A stretch of 64,000 nucleotides of DNA from Pseudomonas mandelii (lineage in GTDB: Bacteria > Pseudomonadota > Gammaproteobacteria > Pseudomonadales > Pseudomonadaceae): positions 372,001 to 436,000 of the forward strand of contig NZ_LT629796.1 in NCBI RefSeq assembly GCF_900106065.1. The letters are read 5' to 3'. The notes below the pieces were generated by a model. That model was not told the DNA's origin. It ran no database searches and was given only the letters and a program-made list of their open reading frames with translations. This document shows positions 21,515-30,658 of this stretch, piece after piece; position 1 is the first letter of the stretch; each line of letters begins with the position of its first letter. The translations under genes were made by a program, and so were the position numbers.

Positions 21515-21981
21515 GCCTTGGCCTCCTTCAGGTGAGTGGATGCCTGGCGGATGGCGGTCTTGATCCGGTTATAGGTGCCGCAACGGCAAATATTGCCGAC
21601 CATCGCCTCTTCGATCTGTGCGTCGCTAGGGTTCGGGTTGGTCTTGAGCAACGCCGTCGCTGACATGATCTGCCCGCCCTGGCAGAAACCGCACTGAGCC
21701 ACGGCGCTGTCGAGCCAGGCTTGCTGCACGACTTGCCCGACCGGGTCGACGTGCAGGTTATCGATGGTGGTGACGTTCTGGCCGACCACTGAACCGATCG
21801 GCGTGATGCAACTGCGCGCCGGAGCGCCTTCGATATGAATGGTGCAGGCACCACACAGGCCCATGCCGCAGCCAAATTTGGTGCCGTTGTAACCGGCCAC
21901 GTCGCGGATTGCCCAGAGCAGCGGCATATCCTCGGTGACGTCGAGTTGATGGTCTTGACCATTGAGCTTCAGGGTAATCAT
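21511..21981 (-). CDS. [2Fe-2S] small subunit, isoquinoline 1-oxidoreductase alpha-like
   Basis: A 156-residue electron-transfer subunit with two [2Fe-2S] clusters. The plant-type ferredoxin cluster uses Cys38, Cys43, Cys46 and Cys58; the second uses Cys97 and Cys100 (CGFC) with Cys132 and Cys134 (CRCGTY). The ATG at 21981 (MITLKLNGQ) is chosen as the family start. It overlaps the large subunit gene by 4 bp (ATGA), so the pair is translationally coupled. It has no signal of its own and would be co-exported with the Tat-signal partner. Confidence 0.9.
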   Translation of the reverse strand: MITLKLNGQDHQLDVTEDMPLLWAIRDVAGYNGTKFGCGMGLCGACTIHIEGAPARSCITPIGSVVGQNVTTIDNLHVDPVGQVVQQAWLDSAVAQCGFCQGGQIMSATALLKTNPNPSDAQIEEAMVGNICRCGTYNRIKTAIRQASTHLKEAKA

Positions 21982-22167
21982 GGGCACGCCCGCATATTTC
22001 TGGAGGTTATGGGGTCGAGCAATCTGCCGCCGAGACTTGGCGGTTGGCATCATGCAGATCGGCTCAGGCTAAGAGGCTCTCTTACGCGGACGGAAACGTC
22101 TGCATCGGGCCTTTGGTGGAGCAAATGCTTGCATCGTTAGGTGGCTAAGTTAACCCAGCATTAACAA

Positions 22168-22204
22168 AAAAGCCCTGCACAGTTGAAGGTGTGCAGGGCT
22201 TTGA
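22168..22204 (-). terminator. Intrinsic terminator after murB
   Basis: Arms AAAGCCCTGCAC (22169-22180) and GTGCAGGGCTTT (22191-22202) form a 12-bp stem with a 10-nt loop. The A-run at 22165-22171 is a T-run on the minus strand, 23 bp after the murB stop. Confidence 0.85.
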
Positions 22205-22226
22205 GATCAGCCATTAAAGCGTAGCC

Positions 22227-23246
22227 TCAATACTGATTCGGCTCCATTTCCAGGTCGACGTTGAAACGCTGGGAAATGTCTTTCTGAATCTGCTGCGCCA
22301 GGTGCAGCAATTGCAGGCCGGTGGCGCTGCCATAGTTGACCAGCACCAACGCCTGCAACTTATGCACGCCGGCATCGCCATCGCGAAAGCCTTTCCAGCC
22401 GGCCCGCTCGATCAACCAGCCCGCCGCCAGTTTCATCTGCCCATCGGGTTGCGCGTAGGCCACCAGGTCCGGGTATTGGCTTTTCAGCTGCGCGACCAGC
22501 GCGGTCGGCACCAGAGGGTTCTTGAAGAAGCTGCCGGCATTGCCGAGTACTGCCGGGTCCGGGAGCTTTTCATTACGAATACTGCAGATCGCCTGGCTGA
22601 CGTCGGTGGCAGTCGGCTGATCGATGCCTTGCTCGGTCAGGCGCTGGCGAACCGGGCCGTATTCCAGGTGCAGGTGCGCGGCGCGGTTTAGGGTGAAACG
22701 CACGCGCAGGATCAACCAACGCCCCGGTTCCTGTTTGAACAGGCTGTCACGGTAGGCGAAGTTGCATTCTTTCAGGGAAAAATCCCGCAGCTCGCCGGTC
22801 TGGCGATCCAGCGCGGTCAGGCCGGCGAAGACGTCCTTGATCTCGACGCCATAGGCACCGATGTTCTGCATCGGCGCCGCACCCACGGTGCCGGGAATCA
22901 GGCTGAGGTTCTCCAGCCCCGACAACCCCTGCGCCAGGGTGTGCTGCACGAACGGATGCCAAGGCTCGCCCGCCTCGGCTTCGATCACGACCTTGCTGCC
23001 ATTATCGCTCAGGATCCGAATCCCGCGCGTAGCCATGCGCAGCACCAGCGCCTGGACATTAGCGGTCAGCAGCAAGTTGCTGCCGCCACCGATCACCAGC
23101 AACGGCACATCATGGGCCGACGCATACGCCAGGGCTTCACGCACATCGGCGTCGCTGTGGGCCTCGGCGAACAACCGGGCCTGAACGTCGACACCAAACG
23201 TGTTGAACGGCTTGAGCGAAACCCGGGGTTGAACCTGCAAACTCAT
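22227..23246 (-). CDS. murB: UDP-N-acetylenolpyruvoylglucosamine reductase
   Basis: A 339-residue flavoenzyme that reduces UDP-GlcNAc-enolpyruvate to UDP-MurNAc with NADPH. The FAD-binding segment VIGGGSNLLL is in the N-terminal domain, IPGTVGAAPMQNIGAYG in the middle, and GNAGSFFKNP plus the C-terminal LEMEPN, bearing the catalytic Glu, complete the family pattern. Length equals type I MurB (E. coli 342). It ends a tightly overlapping minus-strand run and is followed by a terminator. Confidence 0.97.
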   Translation of the reverse strand: MSLQVQPRVSLKPFNTFGVDVQARLFAEAHSDADVREALAYASAHDVPLLVIGGGSNLLLTANVQALVLRMATRGIRILSDNGSKVVIEAEAGEPWHPFVQHTLAQGLSGLENLSLIPGTVGAAPMQNIGAYGVEIKDVFAGLTALDRQTGELRDFSLKECNFAYRDSLFKQEPGRWLILRVRFTLNRAAHLHLEYGPVRQRLTEQGIDQPTATDVSQAICSIRNEKLPDPAVLGNAGSFFKNPLVPTALVAQLKSQYPDLVAYAQPDGQMKLAAGWLIERAGWKGFRDGDAGVHKLQALVLVNYGSATGLQLLHLAQQIQKDISQRFNVDLEMEPNQY

Positions 23247-23707
23247 AACCGTCCCTTCAATTCGATCACCAGTCGATCACTGGCGCGCTCGATCAGGTCC
23301 AGCACCTGCTCGAAGCCTTGGTCCCCGTCGTAGTACGGATCCGGCACTTCATCGAGTTCTGACTCGTAGCGACGCAGGAACAGGTCCAGCTCGGCTTTGC
23401 CCTTGGCCGGTTGCAGGGCCTTGAGGTGGCGCAGGTTGCTGTTGTCCATCGCCAGTATCAGGTCGTAGGCGGAAAAATCGGCGCGGGTCACTTGCTGGGC
23501 GCGTTGGGCGGACAGGTCGTAACCGCGCAGCCTGGCGGCGGCCTGGCTGCGTTTGTCCGGCGCCTTGCCGACGTGCCAGTCACCGGTGCCGGCGGAGGCG
23601 ACTTCGATGTGATCGGCCAGCCCCGCTTCGCGCAATTTATGCCGCAGCACGCCTTCGGCCGTCGGGGAGCGACAAATGTTGCCCAGGCACACGAACAGAA
23701 CGCGCAT
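23243..23707 (-). CDS. Low molecular weight protein-tyrosine phosphatase
   Basis: A 154-residue phosphatase with the CX5R loop VCLGNICRSPT (Cys7, Arg13) at the N-terminus and the general-acid motif DPYYDG (Asp123). Cytoplasmic enzymes of this class dephosphorylate tyrosine kinases of polysaccharide export or small metabolites; the partner here is unknown. It overlaps murB by 4 bp and the kdsB stop by 1 bp. The kdsB-phosphatase-murB order is common in Pseudomonas. Confidence 0.92.
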   Translation of the reverse strand: MRVLFVCLGNICRSPTAEGVLRHKLREAGLADHIEVASAGTGDWHVGKAPDKRSQAAARLRGYDLSAQRAQQVTRADFSAYDLILAMDNSNLRHLKALQPAKGKAELDLFLRRYESELDEVPDPYYDGDQGFEQVLDLIERASDRLVIELKGRL

Positions 23708-24471
23708 CAGGCCTCCAGCAGGCGACGGACGCGCTCGAGGTCTTCGACGGTATCGACGCCAGTGGGCGGTGCGATCAGTGCGTCAGCGACGTGAATCCGC
23801 ACGCCGTGCCACAGGGCACGCAGCTGTTCCAAGGATTCAGTGTTTTCCAGCCAGCACGGGCCCCAGCTGACGAAGTCATGCAGGAAACCGGCGCGGTAGG
23901 CATAAATGCCGATGTGGCGGCGGTACGGCACGCCTTCCGGCAATTGCTCGCGGCTTTTGGCGAACGCGTCGCGGGCCCACGGCAACGTGGCACGACTGAA
24001 GGTCAGCGCCAAGCCATTAAGGTCGCTGACAACCTTGACCACGTTGGGATTGAACAGGGTTTCCACGTCTTCGATCGGCTCGGCCAGGGTGGCCATGCGC
24101 GCTTCGGCGTGGGCGGCCAGGTTGGCAGCCACCTGATCGATCACACTCGGCGGAATCAACGGTTCGTCACCCTGGACGTTGACCACGATGGCGTCGGCGG
24201 CCAGGCCCAGTTTCGCGGCGACTTCGGCCAGGCGATCGGTACCGGAATTGTGATCTTCGCGGGTCAGCACCACTTCGGCGCCAAACGCCTTGCACGCCTC
24301 AACAATGCGCACGTCGTCAGTGGCGACCACGACACGCTCGGCACTGCTTTTGCTCGCCTGCTCCCAGACGTGCTGGATCATCGGCTTGCCGGCGATCAGC
24401 AGCAGCGGTTTGCCCGGCAGACGGGTGGAGGCATAACGCGATGGAATGACAACGGTAAAGGCTGTGGTCAT
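23707..24471 (-). CDS. kdsB: 3-deoxy-manno-octulosonate cytidylyltransferase
   Basis: A 254-residue CMP-Kdo synthetase that activates Kdo with CTP for transfer to lipid [18 protein letters not shown] carries the nucleotide-binding Arg/Lys residues and [11 protein letters not shown] is the metal-binding motif. RHIGIYAYR and the C-terminal helical part fit the family, and length matches E. coli KdsB (248). The ATG overlaps the Trm112-like stop by 4 bp. The lpxK-trm112-kdsB order joins two lipopolysaccharide steps. Confidence 0.97.
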   Translation of the reverse strand: MTTAFTVVIPSRYASTRLPGKPLLLIAGKPMIQHVWEQASKSSAERVVVATDDVRIVEACKAFGAEVVLTREDHNSGTDRLAEVAAKLGLAADAIVVNVQGDEPLIPPSVIDQVAANLAAHAEARMATLAEPIEDVETLFNPNVVKVVSDLNGLALTFSRATLPWARDAFAKSREQLPEGVPYRRHIGIYAYRAGFLHDFVSWGPCWLENTESLEQLRALWHGVRIHVADALIAPPTGVDTVEDLERVRRLLEA

Positions 24472-24653
24472 TTATCCAGGCGCTCGTCGGTGGTCAGGGT
24501 GCGGGCTTCGGTTTCGAGCATCACCGGGATGCCATCGCGAATCGGGTAAGCCAGGCCGGCGCCCTTACTGATCAGCTCGGTCTTGTCGGCGCTGAGTTTG
24601 AGGGGGCCTTTGGTGACCGGGCAAGCGAGGATGTCGAGCAATTTGGTGTCCAT
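24468..24653 (-). CDS. Trm112 family protein (YcaR type)
   Basis: A 61-residue protein of the UPF0434/Trm112 family. [18 protein letters not shown] is the signature; only one of the usual two N-terminal cysteines is present, as in E. coli YcaR. Eukaryotic Trm112 activates methyltransferases, but the bacterial role is not settled. The inner ATG at 24653 is preferred because AGGGA lies 8 nt upstream, while the ATG at 24659 would be only 2 nt from it. ycaR lies between lpxK and kdsB in E. coli too. Confidence 0.92.
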   Translation of the reverse strand: MDTKLLDILACPVTKGPLKLSADKTELISKGAGLAYPIRDGIPVMLETEARTLTTDERLDK

Positions 24654-24678
24654 GAGCATTCCCTGGATAAAAACGGAG

Positions 24679-25689
24679 TTAAGGCAAAAGACGAGCCGGC
24701 AACAGGCGCATCAACTGCGTATCGAACCAGGCCACGAAAGCCGGCGATGGTGCAGCATCGACCGCCAGGTACCACCAATCGGCGGCGGCGAAGGCACGGC
24801 ACTTCACCGCGTCCTTTTCGGTCATCACCAACGGCAATGACGGCGTGAAATTCAAGGCCTGAACGCTGTATTCGGCGTGGTCGGCAAACGCATGCGGCAC
24901 TGGCTGCCAGTGTAGCGTTTCGAGGGTCGTGAAGAAACGCTGCGGATTGCCGATCCCGGCCACGGCGTGCAGTGCCTGACCTGCGGGGAAGTAGTCGAGG
25001 GGGCGACGCTCACCGCTTTGCAGGTTAACCAGTTCGGTAGGTTGCAGCTGGAAGGCAAAACCGTTTTCGCGATCATTGGCGGCGCCGTTGTACAGCACGG
25101 CATCGACGCTCTGAAGGCGTTCGACCGGTTCACGCAAGGGACCGGCCGGCAGGCAGCGTTTGTTGCCCAGGCCGCGGGCGGCGTCGATCAACACCAGTTC
25201 CAGGTCCCGGGCCAGCCGGTAATGCTGCATGCCGTCATCGGAGAGGATCAGATCCAGCGGCTCACTCGCCAGCAGCGCTTTGACGGCGCTGCTGCGATCC
25301 GGGTCGATCATCAATGGCACGCCCGTGCGCTGGACGATCAACAGCGGTTCGTCGCCGGCGATGTCCGCGCTCTGATCGGCCTCGACGCGCCACGGCAATT
25401 GCGGCGGTTTGGCGCCGTAACCCCGGCTGACCACGCCGACCCGCAAACCACTGCGCTGGCAATGCTGGATCATCCACAGAATCAGCGGTGTCTTGCCAGT
25501 GCCACCGACGGTGATATTGCCGACCACGATCAGCGGCACGGGCGGCTGATAGATCTCGCCCTCGCCCGCCAGAAAGCGCTTGCGCTTGTTCATGACGATG
25601 CGCCGGTACAGCCACTCCAGTGGCTGCAACAGTTTCAGGGCCGGATGACCTTGGTACCACGCGGCGAGCAAGCGATCGGACATGGCCAT
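24679..25689 (-). CDS. lpxK: Tetraacyldisaccharide 4'-kinase
   Basis: A 336-residue inner-membrane-associated kinase that phosphorylates the 4' position of the lipid A disaccharide. The P-loop VGGTGKTP is at residues 61-68, after an N-terminal hydrophobic/amphipathic helix. SDDGMQHY contains the conserved catalytic Asp pair region. The start is ATG at 25689 (MAMSDRLL), overlapping the exbD stop by one base; the second ATG 6 nt inside is also possible. Length matches the family (E. coli 328). Confidence 0.96.
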   Translation of the reverse strand: MAMSDRLLAAWYQGHPALKLLQPLEWLYRRIVMNKRKRFLAGEGEIYQPPVPLIVVGNITVGGTGKTPLILWMIQHCQRSGLRVGVVSRGYGAKPPQLPWRVEADQSADIAGDEPLLIVQRTGVPLMIDPDRSSAVKALLASEPLDLILSDDGMQHYRLARDLELVLIDAARGLGNKRCLPAGPLREPVERLQSVDAVLYNGAANDRENGFAFQLQPTELVNLQSGERRPLDYFPAGQALHAVAGIGNPQRFFTTLETLHWQPVPHAFADHAEYSVQALNFTPSLPLVMTEKDAVKCRAFAAADWWYLAVDAAPSPAFVAWFDTQLMRLLPARLLP

Positions 25690-26120
25690 CAGGGCGCGGG
25701 CGGTGCCGCTTCGACCGTGGTCATGCGCAAGTGGCTGAAACCCAGCTTGCCGGCGGCGTCCATGGCGGTGATGACCGACTGATGCTGAGTCTTGCCATCC
25801 GCGCTGATGGACAGCGGCAGGTTGGTGTCGCCATTGGATTCTTTCTGCAGCGCCTCCATCAGCGTCGCGAGGTCGTTCTTCGGCAATAGCTGATTGTTCA
25901 CCGAGAACGCGCCTTCGGCACTGATGGCAACGTCCAGGTGCTTGACCTGCTGGTCTTCGGCAGGCGAACCGCTGACCGCTTCCGGCAGATCGACGCGCAA
26001 CTGGGTTTCACGGGTAAACGTAGTGGTGACCACGAAAAACAGCAGCAAGATAAACACCACGTCGATCAGCGACGCGAGGTTGATGTCGACCGTTTCCCGC
26101 GGTTTGCGGCGGAATTTCAC
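25689..26120 (-). CDS. exbD: ExbD/TolR family biopolymer transport protein
   Basis: A 143-residue inner-membrane protein with one N-terminal transmembrane helix (about residues 15-37) containing the conserved proton-path Asp in [16 protein letters not shown], then a periplasmic domain. With ExbB it forms a proton-driven motor that energises TonB or TonB-like partners. The GTG start overlaps the exbB stop by 4 bp. Its place ahead of lpxK rather than near tonB is typical of this second ExbBD set in Pseudomonas, whose client is unproven. Confidence 0.92.
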   Translation of the reverse strand: MKFRRKPRETVDINLASLIDVVFILLLFFVVTTTFTRETQLRVDLPEAVSGSPAEDQQVKHLDVAISAEGAFSVNNQLLPKNDLATLMEALQKESNGDTNLPLSISADGKTQHQSVITAMDAAGKLGFSHLRMTTVEAAPPAP

Positions 26121-26752
26121 GCTTTGCCCTCGGCCAGGTCCACATCACGGTCGCCCTGAACCACTTCGACCAGTTTGATCGCTTCCTGCTCCATGCCCAC
26201 CACCAGTTCATCGATCCGGCGTTGCAGGAATCGGTGAAAGAATACTGCCGGGATACCGACCATCAGGCCAGCGGCCGTAGTGATCAGCGCCTTGGAGATA
26301 CCGCCCGCCAGCACCGCGGCATTGGTGCCCATGCCCGTGCCCATGAACGCGCTGAAAATGTCGATCATGCCCAGCACCGTACCCAACAGGCCCAGCAATG
26401 GGGCCATGGCGGCGATGGTGCCCAGCGCATTGATATAGCGTTCGAGTTCATGAACCACCCGTGCGGCGGCCTCTTCGATGCACTCTTTCATGATCTCGCG
26501 ACCATGTTTGGAGTTGGCAAGGCCCGCCGCCAGGATCTCGCCCAACGGTGAGTTGGCGCGCAGTTCCTTGAGTTTTTCTTTATTGAGCTGTTTGTCCTTG
26601 ATCCACACCCAGACCTGCCCGAGCAAATGCTCAGGGGTCACACGGCTGGCTCGCAGGGTCCAGAGACGCTCGGCGACGATCGCCATTGCCGCGATGGAAC
26701 TCAGAATGATCGGCAGCATCATCCAGCCGCCGGATTTGACCAATTCCCACAC
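26117..26752 (-). CDS. exbB: ExbB/TolQ/MotA-type proton channel protein
   Basis: A 211-residue three-helix inner-membrane protein of the MotA/TolQ/ExbB family. The first helix is near residues 12-30 (WMMLPIILSSIAAMAI). The second and third (about 115-135 and 155-175) include APLLGLLGTVLGMI and the conserved Thr-containing ALITTAAGLMVGIPA. The GTG at 26750-26752 is preferred: GAGGGGG lies at normal spacing and the family N-terminus starts there (WELVKSGGW). Because of the comEC frameshift, the frame stays open upstream into comEC, but this does not make a natural fusion likely. Confidence 0.92.
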   Translation of the reverse strand: MWELVKSGGWMMLPIILSSIAAMAIVAERLWTLRASRVTPEHLLGQVWVWIKDKQLNKEKLKELRANSPLGEILAAGLANSKHGREIMKECIEEAAARVVHELERYINALGTIAAMAPLLGLLGTVLGMIDIFSAFMGTGMGTNAAVLAGGISKALITTAAGLMVGIPAVFFHRFLQRRIDELVVGMEQEAIKLVEVVQGDRDVDLAEGKA

Positions 26753-26850
26753 AGTGACAGCCCCCTCGAAAAAGTGCGCCACTCTAACATAGGGGCCGGA
26801 TGCACCGAAGACCGTGATGTCGCATCCGGTCGGGCTTTCATAACTGGCGG

Positions 26851-29083
26851 TTATGGGCCCAACGGTGGCGGATCGCGCCAGAAACGCCGATCCAGACGCA
26901 TCGTCCATGGCGGCTTGAACCGTCCCAGTTGCAGACGAATGGCGCCGTGGGTGGCGCTGTCGTAGATCGCCATGCCTCGTTTTTGATAGCGCCATGACGG
27001 TGGGATGCGGGTGGCCAAAGGAATTGCCCTGGCCCCGGGAAATCAGCACAGCCCTGGGTTGCAACGCGGCGAGCAGCGCCATCGAAGAGGAACTGCGACT
27101 GCCGTGGTGAGGCGATTGCAGCCAATCGGTCGGCACGGCAAGCGGACTGTCGAGCAATGCCCGCTCGGCTGCCGCATCAATATCACCGGTCAGCAGCAAT
27201 CGCTCGCCACTGGCTTCGATCTGCAAGACACAGGATTTTTGATTGCTGTCGGCGGCGGATATCCATTGCCAGAGACGGAAGTCCACACCGTCCCAGGTCC
27301 ATTGCCGGCCGCTTTCACAGCCTTCGGCGCGCAATTCGGCTGGCAGCGCCTCGGGATCACCGCTCAGGACCCGCGCCACCGGCAATCCGTTGGCAACCGC
27401 ACGTGCACCGCCGGCGTGATCGGCGTCGGCGTGACTGAGCAGCATCAGGTCGATCCCGGACACGCCCAGTTTGCGCAATGACGGCAGCACCACCCGCTCG
27501 CCGAGGTCGAAATCGCCAAAACGCGGCCCGGCGTCATACAACAAGGTGTGATGGCGGGTGCGCACCAGGATGGCCAGGCCCTGGCCGACGTCCAGTTGCC
27601 AGACTTCGGCGACGCCTTCGGCAAGCATCGGGCGAGGTGGAAAAACCAGCAACAGCAGCAGCGGCCAACCCAACGGGCGCAACGGCACCCCTTTAGGCAG
27701 TAATAGAAGAAAGGCCCCCAGCGTACCGAGCGCCCAAATCCACACCGGCACCGCGACCGGCACCCAGGCGGGGAATCGCCCTGCCATCAAGGCCAGCCCC
27801 TTGAACAACAGGTCGACCAGACCGCCCGCCAGCCACAGCAACCCCTCGCCCACATAAGGGACGGGCAGTAACAACGTCCCGAGCAAGGCTGGCGGCAATA
27901 CCACCAGACTGACCCAGGGCACCGCCAGCAAATTGGCCACTGGTCCGCTGACGCTGATCGGCAAGCCAAGTATCAATAGCAATGGGCACAGTCCGATCGC
28001 GATCAGCCATTGCGCACGGGTCCACGTTTGCCACCAACGCCACGGCCCCAGACGCCCACCGAAAGTGAAGATCAACACCGCCACCGCTGCGAAGGACAAC
28101 CAGAACCCCGGTTGCAGGCTCGCCAGCGGGTCGAGCAGTAAAACGCCATTGAGCGCCAGCAAAAGCGGCCACCAGGCGCCAAGGTGCCGAAACCTTAGCC
28201 GCCACAACAACACCAGACCGATCATCACGCAGGCCCGGCGCACCGGCACCTCAAAACCGGCCAGCAACCCGTAACCCAGCGCAGCGGCAAACGCCAGTCC
28301 GCAGGCCCATGGCAGCCAGGGCAAACGGCTCGGCCACAGACCATAGCGCGCCAGCCCGGCGATCAGCAGATACACCAGCCCCGCCAGCAACCCGATGTGC
28401 TGCCCGGAAATCACCAGCAGATGCACGGTGCCGGTGTCTTGCAGCACTTGCCAGTCCTCGCGACTCAGCCCGCCGCCGTCGCCCAACACCAATGCGATCA
28501 GCGCCCCCGTCCGGCCTTGGGCATCGACGACCTGCAATTGCTGCCGAATGCTGTCACGCCAGGCCCATTGGGCGGCGGCCAGCCTATGGCCATCCTTGAC
28601 CGTACCGGTAGCGCCGATGCGTTGTGCCAGCAACCAGGCGTCGTAGTCAAAGGCATGCGGATTGAGCAGCCCGGCAGGACGCTTCAACTTGACCGCCAGC
28701 CGCCACCGTTCGCCGCTGTTGACGGGCGGTCCGTCATACCAGGCGAGGCGCAGATGCCGGGGCAGCCGGGTGCTTCGGGACTGACTGTCGGTCAACTCGA
28801 AGCGCACCACCCCTTCGGCATTCTGCGGCAGGCCCGTCACCCGACCTTCGACCCAACGAGTCTCGCCATCGAGCTTCAGCGACAGGCGATCATCCAGCGC
28901 CCACTGCGCACTCGCGCACGCCCAACTGAAGCCGAACAGAAAAAACGCCAACGGGTGAGTCCGAAACGGCAACAGCATCAAACCCACGACCGGCAGCAAC
29001 ATCCATAACCAGACCGGCGGTAAAACCGGTAAAAAACGCAGGGCCAGCAAACCCAACGCCAGCGCCATCATCCCTGTGCGCAT
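26851..29083 (-). pseudogene. comEC: ComEC/Rec2 DNA internalisation protein, frameshifted near its 3' end
   Basis: About 740 residues of ComEC, the inner-membrane channel that takes up single-stranded DNA in competence. The N-terminal half has a DUF4131/OB region, then the Competence domain with about ten hydrophobic helices. The C-terminal half is a metallo-beta-lactamase domain with LLSHADADHAGG and SPHHGSRSS. The frame breaks at about 26989-26993: after HPHPTVMA the reading continues in another frame as YQKRGMAIYDSATHGAIRLQ and stops at TAA 26851-26853. Loss of one GC dinucleotide from a GCGCGC run would explain it. Only the last 48 or so residues are affected, so partial function or a sequencing error are both possible. 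The start is ATG at 29083. Confidence 0.85.
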
Positions 29084-29218
29084 ACGCCCGTCCTTGAGAG
29101 TCCCACCCTAGGCATAGCTGCCCGACTGCACGCACACGGTTATTAATTGTCACAAAGTCTGAATGGGCGGTTCATAGAATCCAGACATACTTGCCGCCTT
29201 AACCGACCGAGAAGCCTT

Positions 29219-29737
29219 ATGCCCCGGCGCTTATTCAAACGTTACATGCCAGACCCGACCAGCATCAGGGAACACAAATCCTTACGCTTTCTCGGCACCC
29301 TGCTGCATGACCCGAACCTCTGGCACCTCAATCGTCATTCCGTCGCACGGGCCATGGCGGTGGGCCTGTTCGCGGCCTTCCTGCCCATTCCGTTGCAGAT
29401 GCTGGTCGCTGCCATTCTGGCGATCGTAGTGCGGGGCAACATGCCCATTGCCGTCAGCCTGGTCTGGCTGACCAACCCGATTACCATGCCAGCGGTGTTC
29501 TTCTGCACCTATCAGACGGGAGCGTGGTTAATGGACGTGCCGGCCAGGCATTTGCCGGACGAGCTGACCTGGGAATGGATCAGTGGCGAGCTTTCCACCT
29601 TGTGGCAGCCGTTTTTGCTGGGTTCAGTGGTGACGGGACTGGTGCTGGGCGCCCTCGCCTATTGCCTGGTGATGATGTATTGGCGCTGGTGGGTTGGGCG
29701 GCAGTGGAAGCGGCGCAAGAGAAACCGGATGCAGTAA
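29219..29737 (+). CDS. DUF2062 domain membrane protein
   Basis: A 172-residue protein with the DUF2062 domain. After a basic N-terminus (MPRRLFKRYMPD) come three hydrophobic segments: LFAAFLPIPLQMLVAAILAI, AVSLVWLTNPITMPAVFF and a C-terminal segment before a basic tail. The motif NPITMPAVF is characteristic. The function is unknown; the domain also occurs fused to glycosyltransferases. The ATG at 29219 begins the conserved part. It is divergent from comEC, as in other Pseudomonas, and is followed by a strong terminator. Confidence 0.86.
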   Translation: MPRRLFKRYMPDPTSIREHKSLRFLGTLLHDPNLWHLNRHSVARAMAVGLFAAFLPIPLQMLVAAILAIVVRGNMPIAVSLVWLTNPITMPAVFFCTYQTGAWLMDVPARHLPDELTWEWISGELSTLWQPFLLGSVVTGLVLGALAYCLVMMYWRWWVGRQWKRRKRNRMQ

Positions 29738-29741
29738 ATGC

Positions 29742-29774
29742 AAAACGGCCTCCATTGTTGGAGGCCGTTTTTTT
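29742..29774 (+). terminator. Intrinsic terminator of the DUF2062 gene
   Basis: Arms AAAACGGCCTCC (29742-29753) and GGAGGCCGTTTT (29760-29771) are followed by a T-run. The hairpin begins a few bases after the stop codon. Confidence 0.9.
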
Positions 29775-29794
29775 ATGGTGTTTGAGCTGACGCC

Positions 29795-29859
29795 TTCGCG
29801 GGCAAGCCTCGCTCCTACAGTTCACCATCAGACCTGTAGGAGCGAGGCTTGCCCGCGAA
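29795..29859. repeat. REP palindrome pair (REPIN-like)
   Basis: A 26-bp arm TTCGCGGGCAAGCCTCGCTC (continuing CTACAG) at 29795-29820 recurs as a perfect inverted copy at 29834-29859, with a 13-bp loop. The core is the common Pseudomonas REP sequence (GTAGGAGCGAGGCTTGCCCGCG). It lies between two converging genes. Confidence 0.9.
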
Positions 29860-29878
29860 GCAGGCGACGCGGCCTTTC

Positions 29879-30658
29879 TCAGGTACGCATCCCGCGCCCA
29901 CTGACCAGCAGCCGCGCACAACCGATGTATAGAACGACGGTCGCCACCAACATGAAAGTAATCGCCACGCTGATCCTGATGTCCGAAACGCCAAGAATGC
30001 CGTAACGGAAGGCGTTGACCATGTGCAGCACCGGGTTGGCCAGGGACACGGTCTGCCAGAACGGCGGCAGCAAGCTGATCGAGTAGAACACCCCGCCCAG
30101 GTATGTCAGGGGTGTCAGCACGAAGGTCGGGATGATCGAAATATCATCGAAGTTACGTGCAAATACGGCGTTGATGAAGCCCAGCAGCGAGAAGATCGTC
30201 GCCGTCAGCACCACCACCAGAATGGTCACGCCCAGGTGATGCACCTGCAATTCGGTGAAGAACAGCGACAACAGCGTCACGATCAGCCCGACCATCAAGC
30301 CCCGCAGCACGCCGCCCAGGGTGTAGCCAATCAGAATCGTATGCGGCGATACCGGCGACACCATCAATTCTTCGATGGAGCGCTGGAACTTGCTGCCGAA
30401 GAAACTCGACACCACGTTGCCGTAGGAGTTGGTGATCACCGACATCATGATCAGGCCCGGCACGATGTATTCCATATAGGTGAAGCCACCCATATCACCA
30501 ATCTGTCGACCGATCAGGTTACCGAAGATCACGAAGTACAGGACCATGGTGATGGCCGGCGGCAGCAGGGTCTGCGGCCAGATCCGGGTAAAGCGCTTCA
30601 CCTCGCGGTAAACGATGGTGTTGAGGGCAACGAGGTTGGGTTGCAGCTCGGAACTCAT
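29879..30658 (-). CDS. ABC-2 type transporter permease (YadH-like)
   Basis: A 259-residue inner-membrane permease with six predicted helices, of the ABC-2 family (E. coli YadH is 256). Recognisable parts are YIVPGLIMMSVITNSYGN and the SPVSPHTILIGYTLGG loop. It forms an exporter with the adjacent ATPase; YadGH-type exporters act on unknown, possibly envelope-related substrates. The ATG overlaps the ATPase stop by 4 bp, so the pair is co-translated. Confidence 0.92.
   Translation of the reverse strand: MSSELQPNLVALNTIVYREVKRFTRIWPQTLLPPAITMVLYFVIFGNLIGRQIGDMGGFTYMEYIVPGLIMMSVITNSYGNVVSSFFGSKFQRSIEELMVSPVSPHTILIGYTLGGVLRGLMVGLIVTLLSLFFTELQVHHLGVTILVVVLTATIFSLLGFINAVFARNFDDISIIPTFVLTPLTYLGGVFYSISLLPPFWQTVSLANPVLHMVNAFRYGILGVSDIRISVAITFMLVATVVLYIGCARLLVSGRGMRT

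Noticed and set aside
26117..29083. Natural ComEC-ExbB fusion protein
   Set aside because: ExbB has its own GTG with GAGGGGG, and the ComEC C-terminus is found in another frame with a stop before exbB; a frameshift explains the open frame better.
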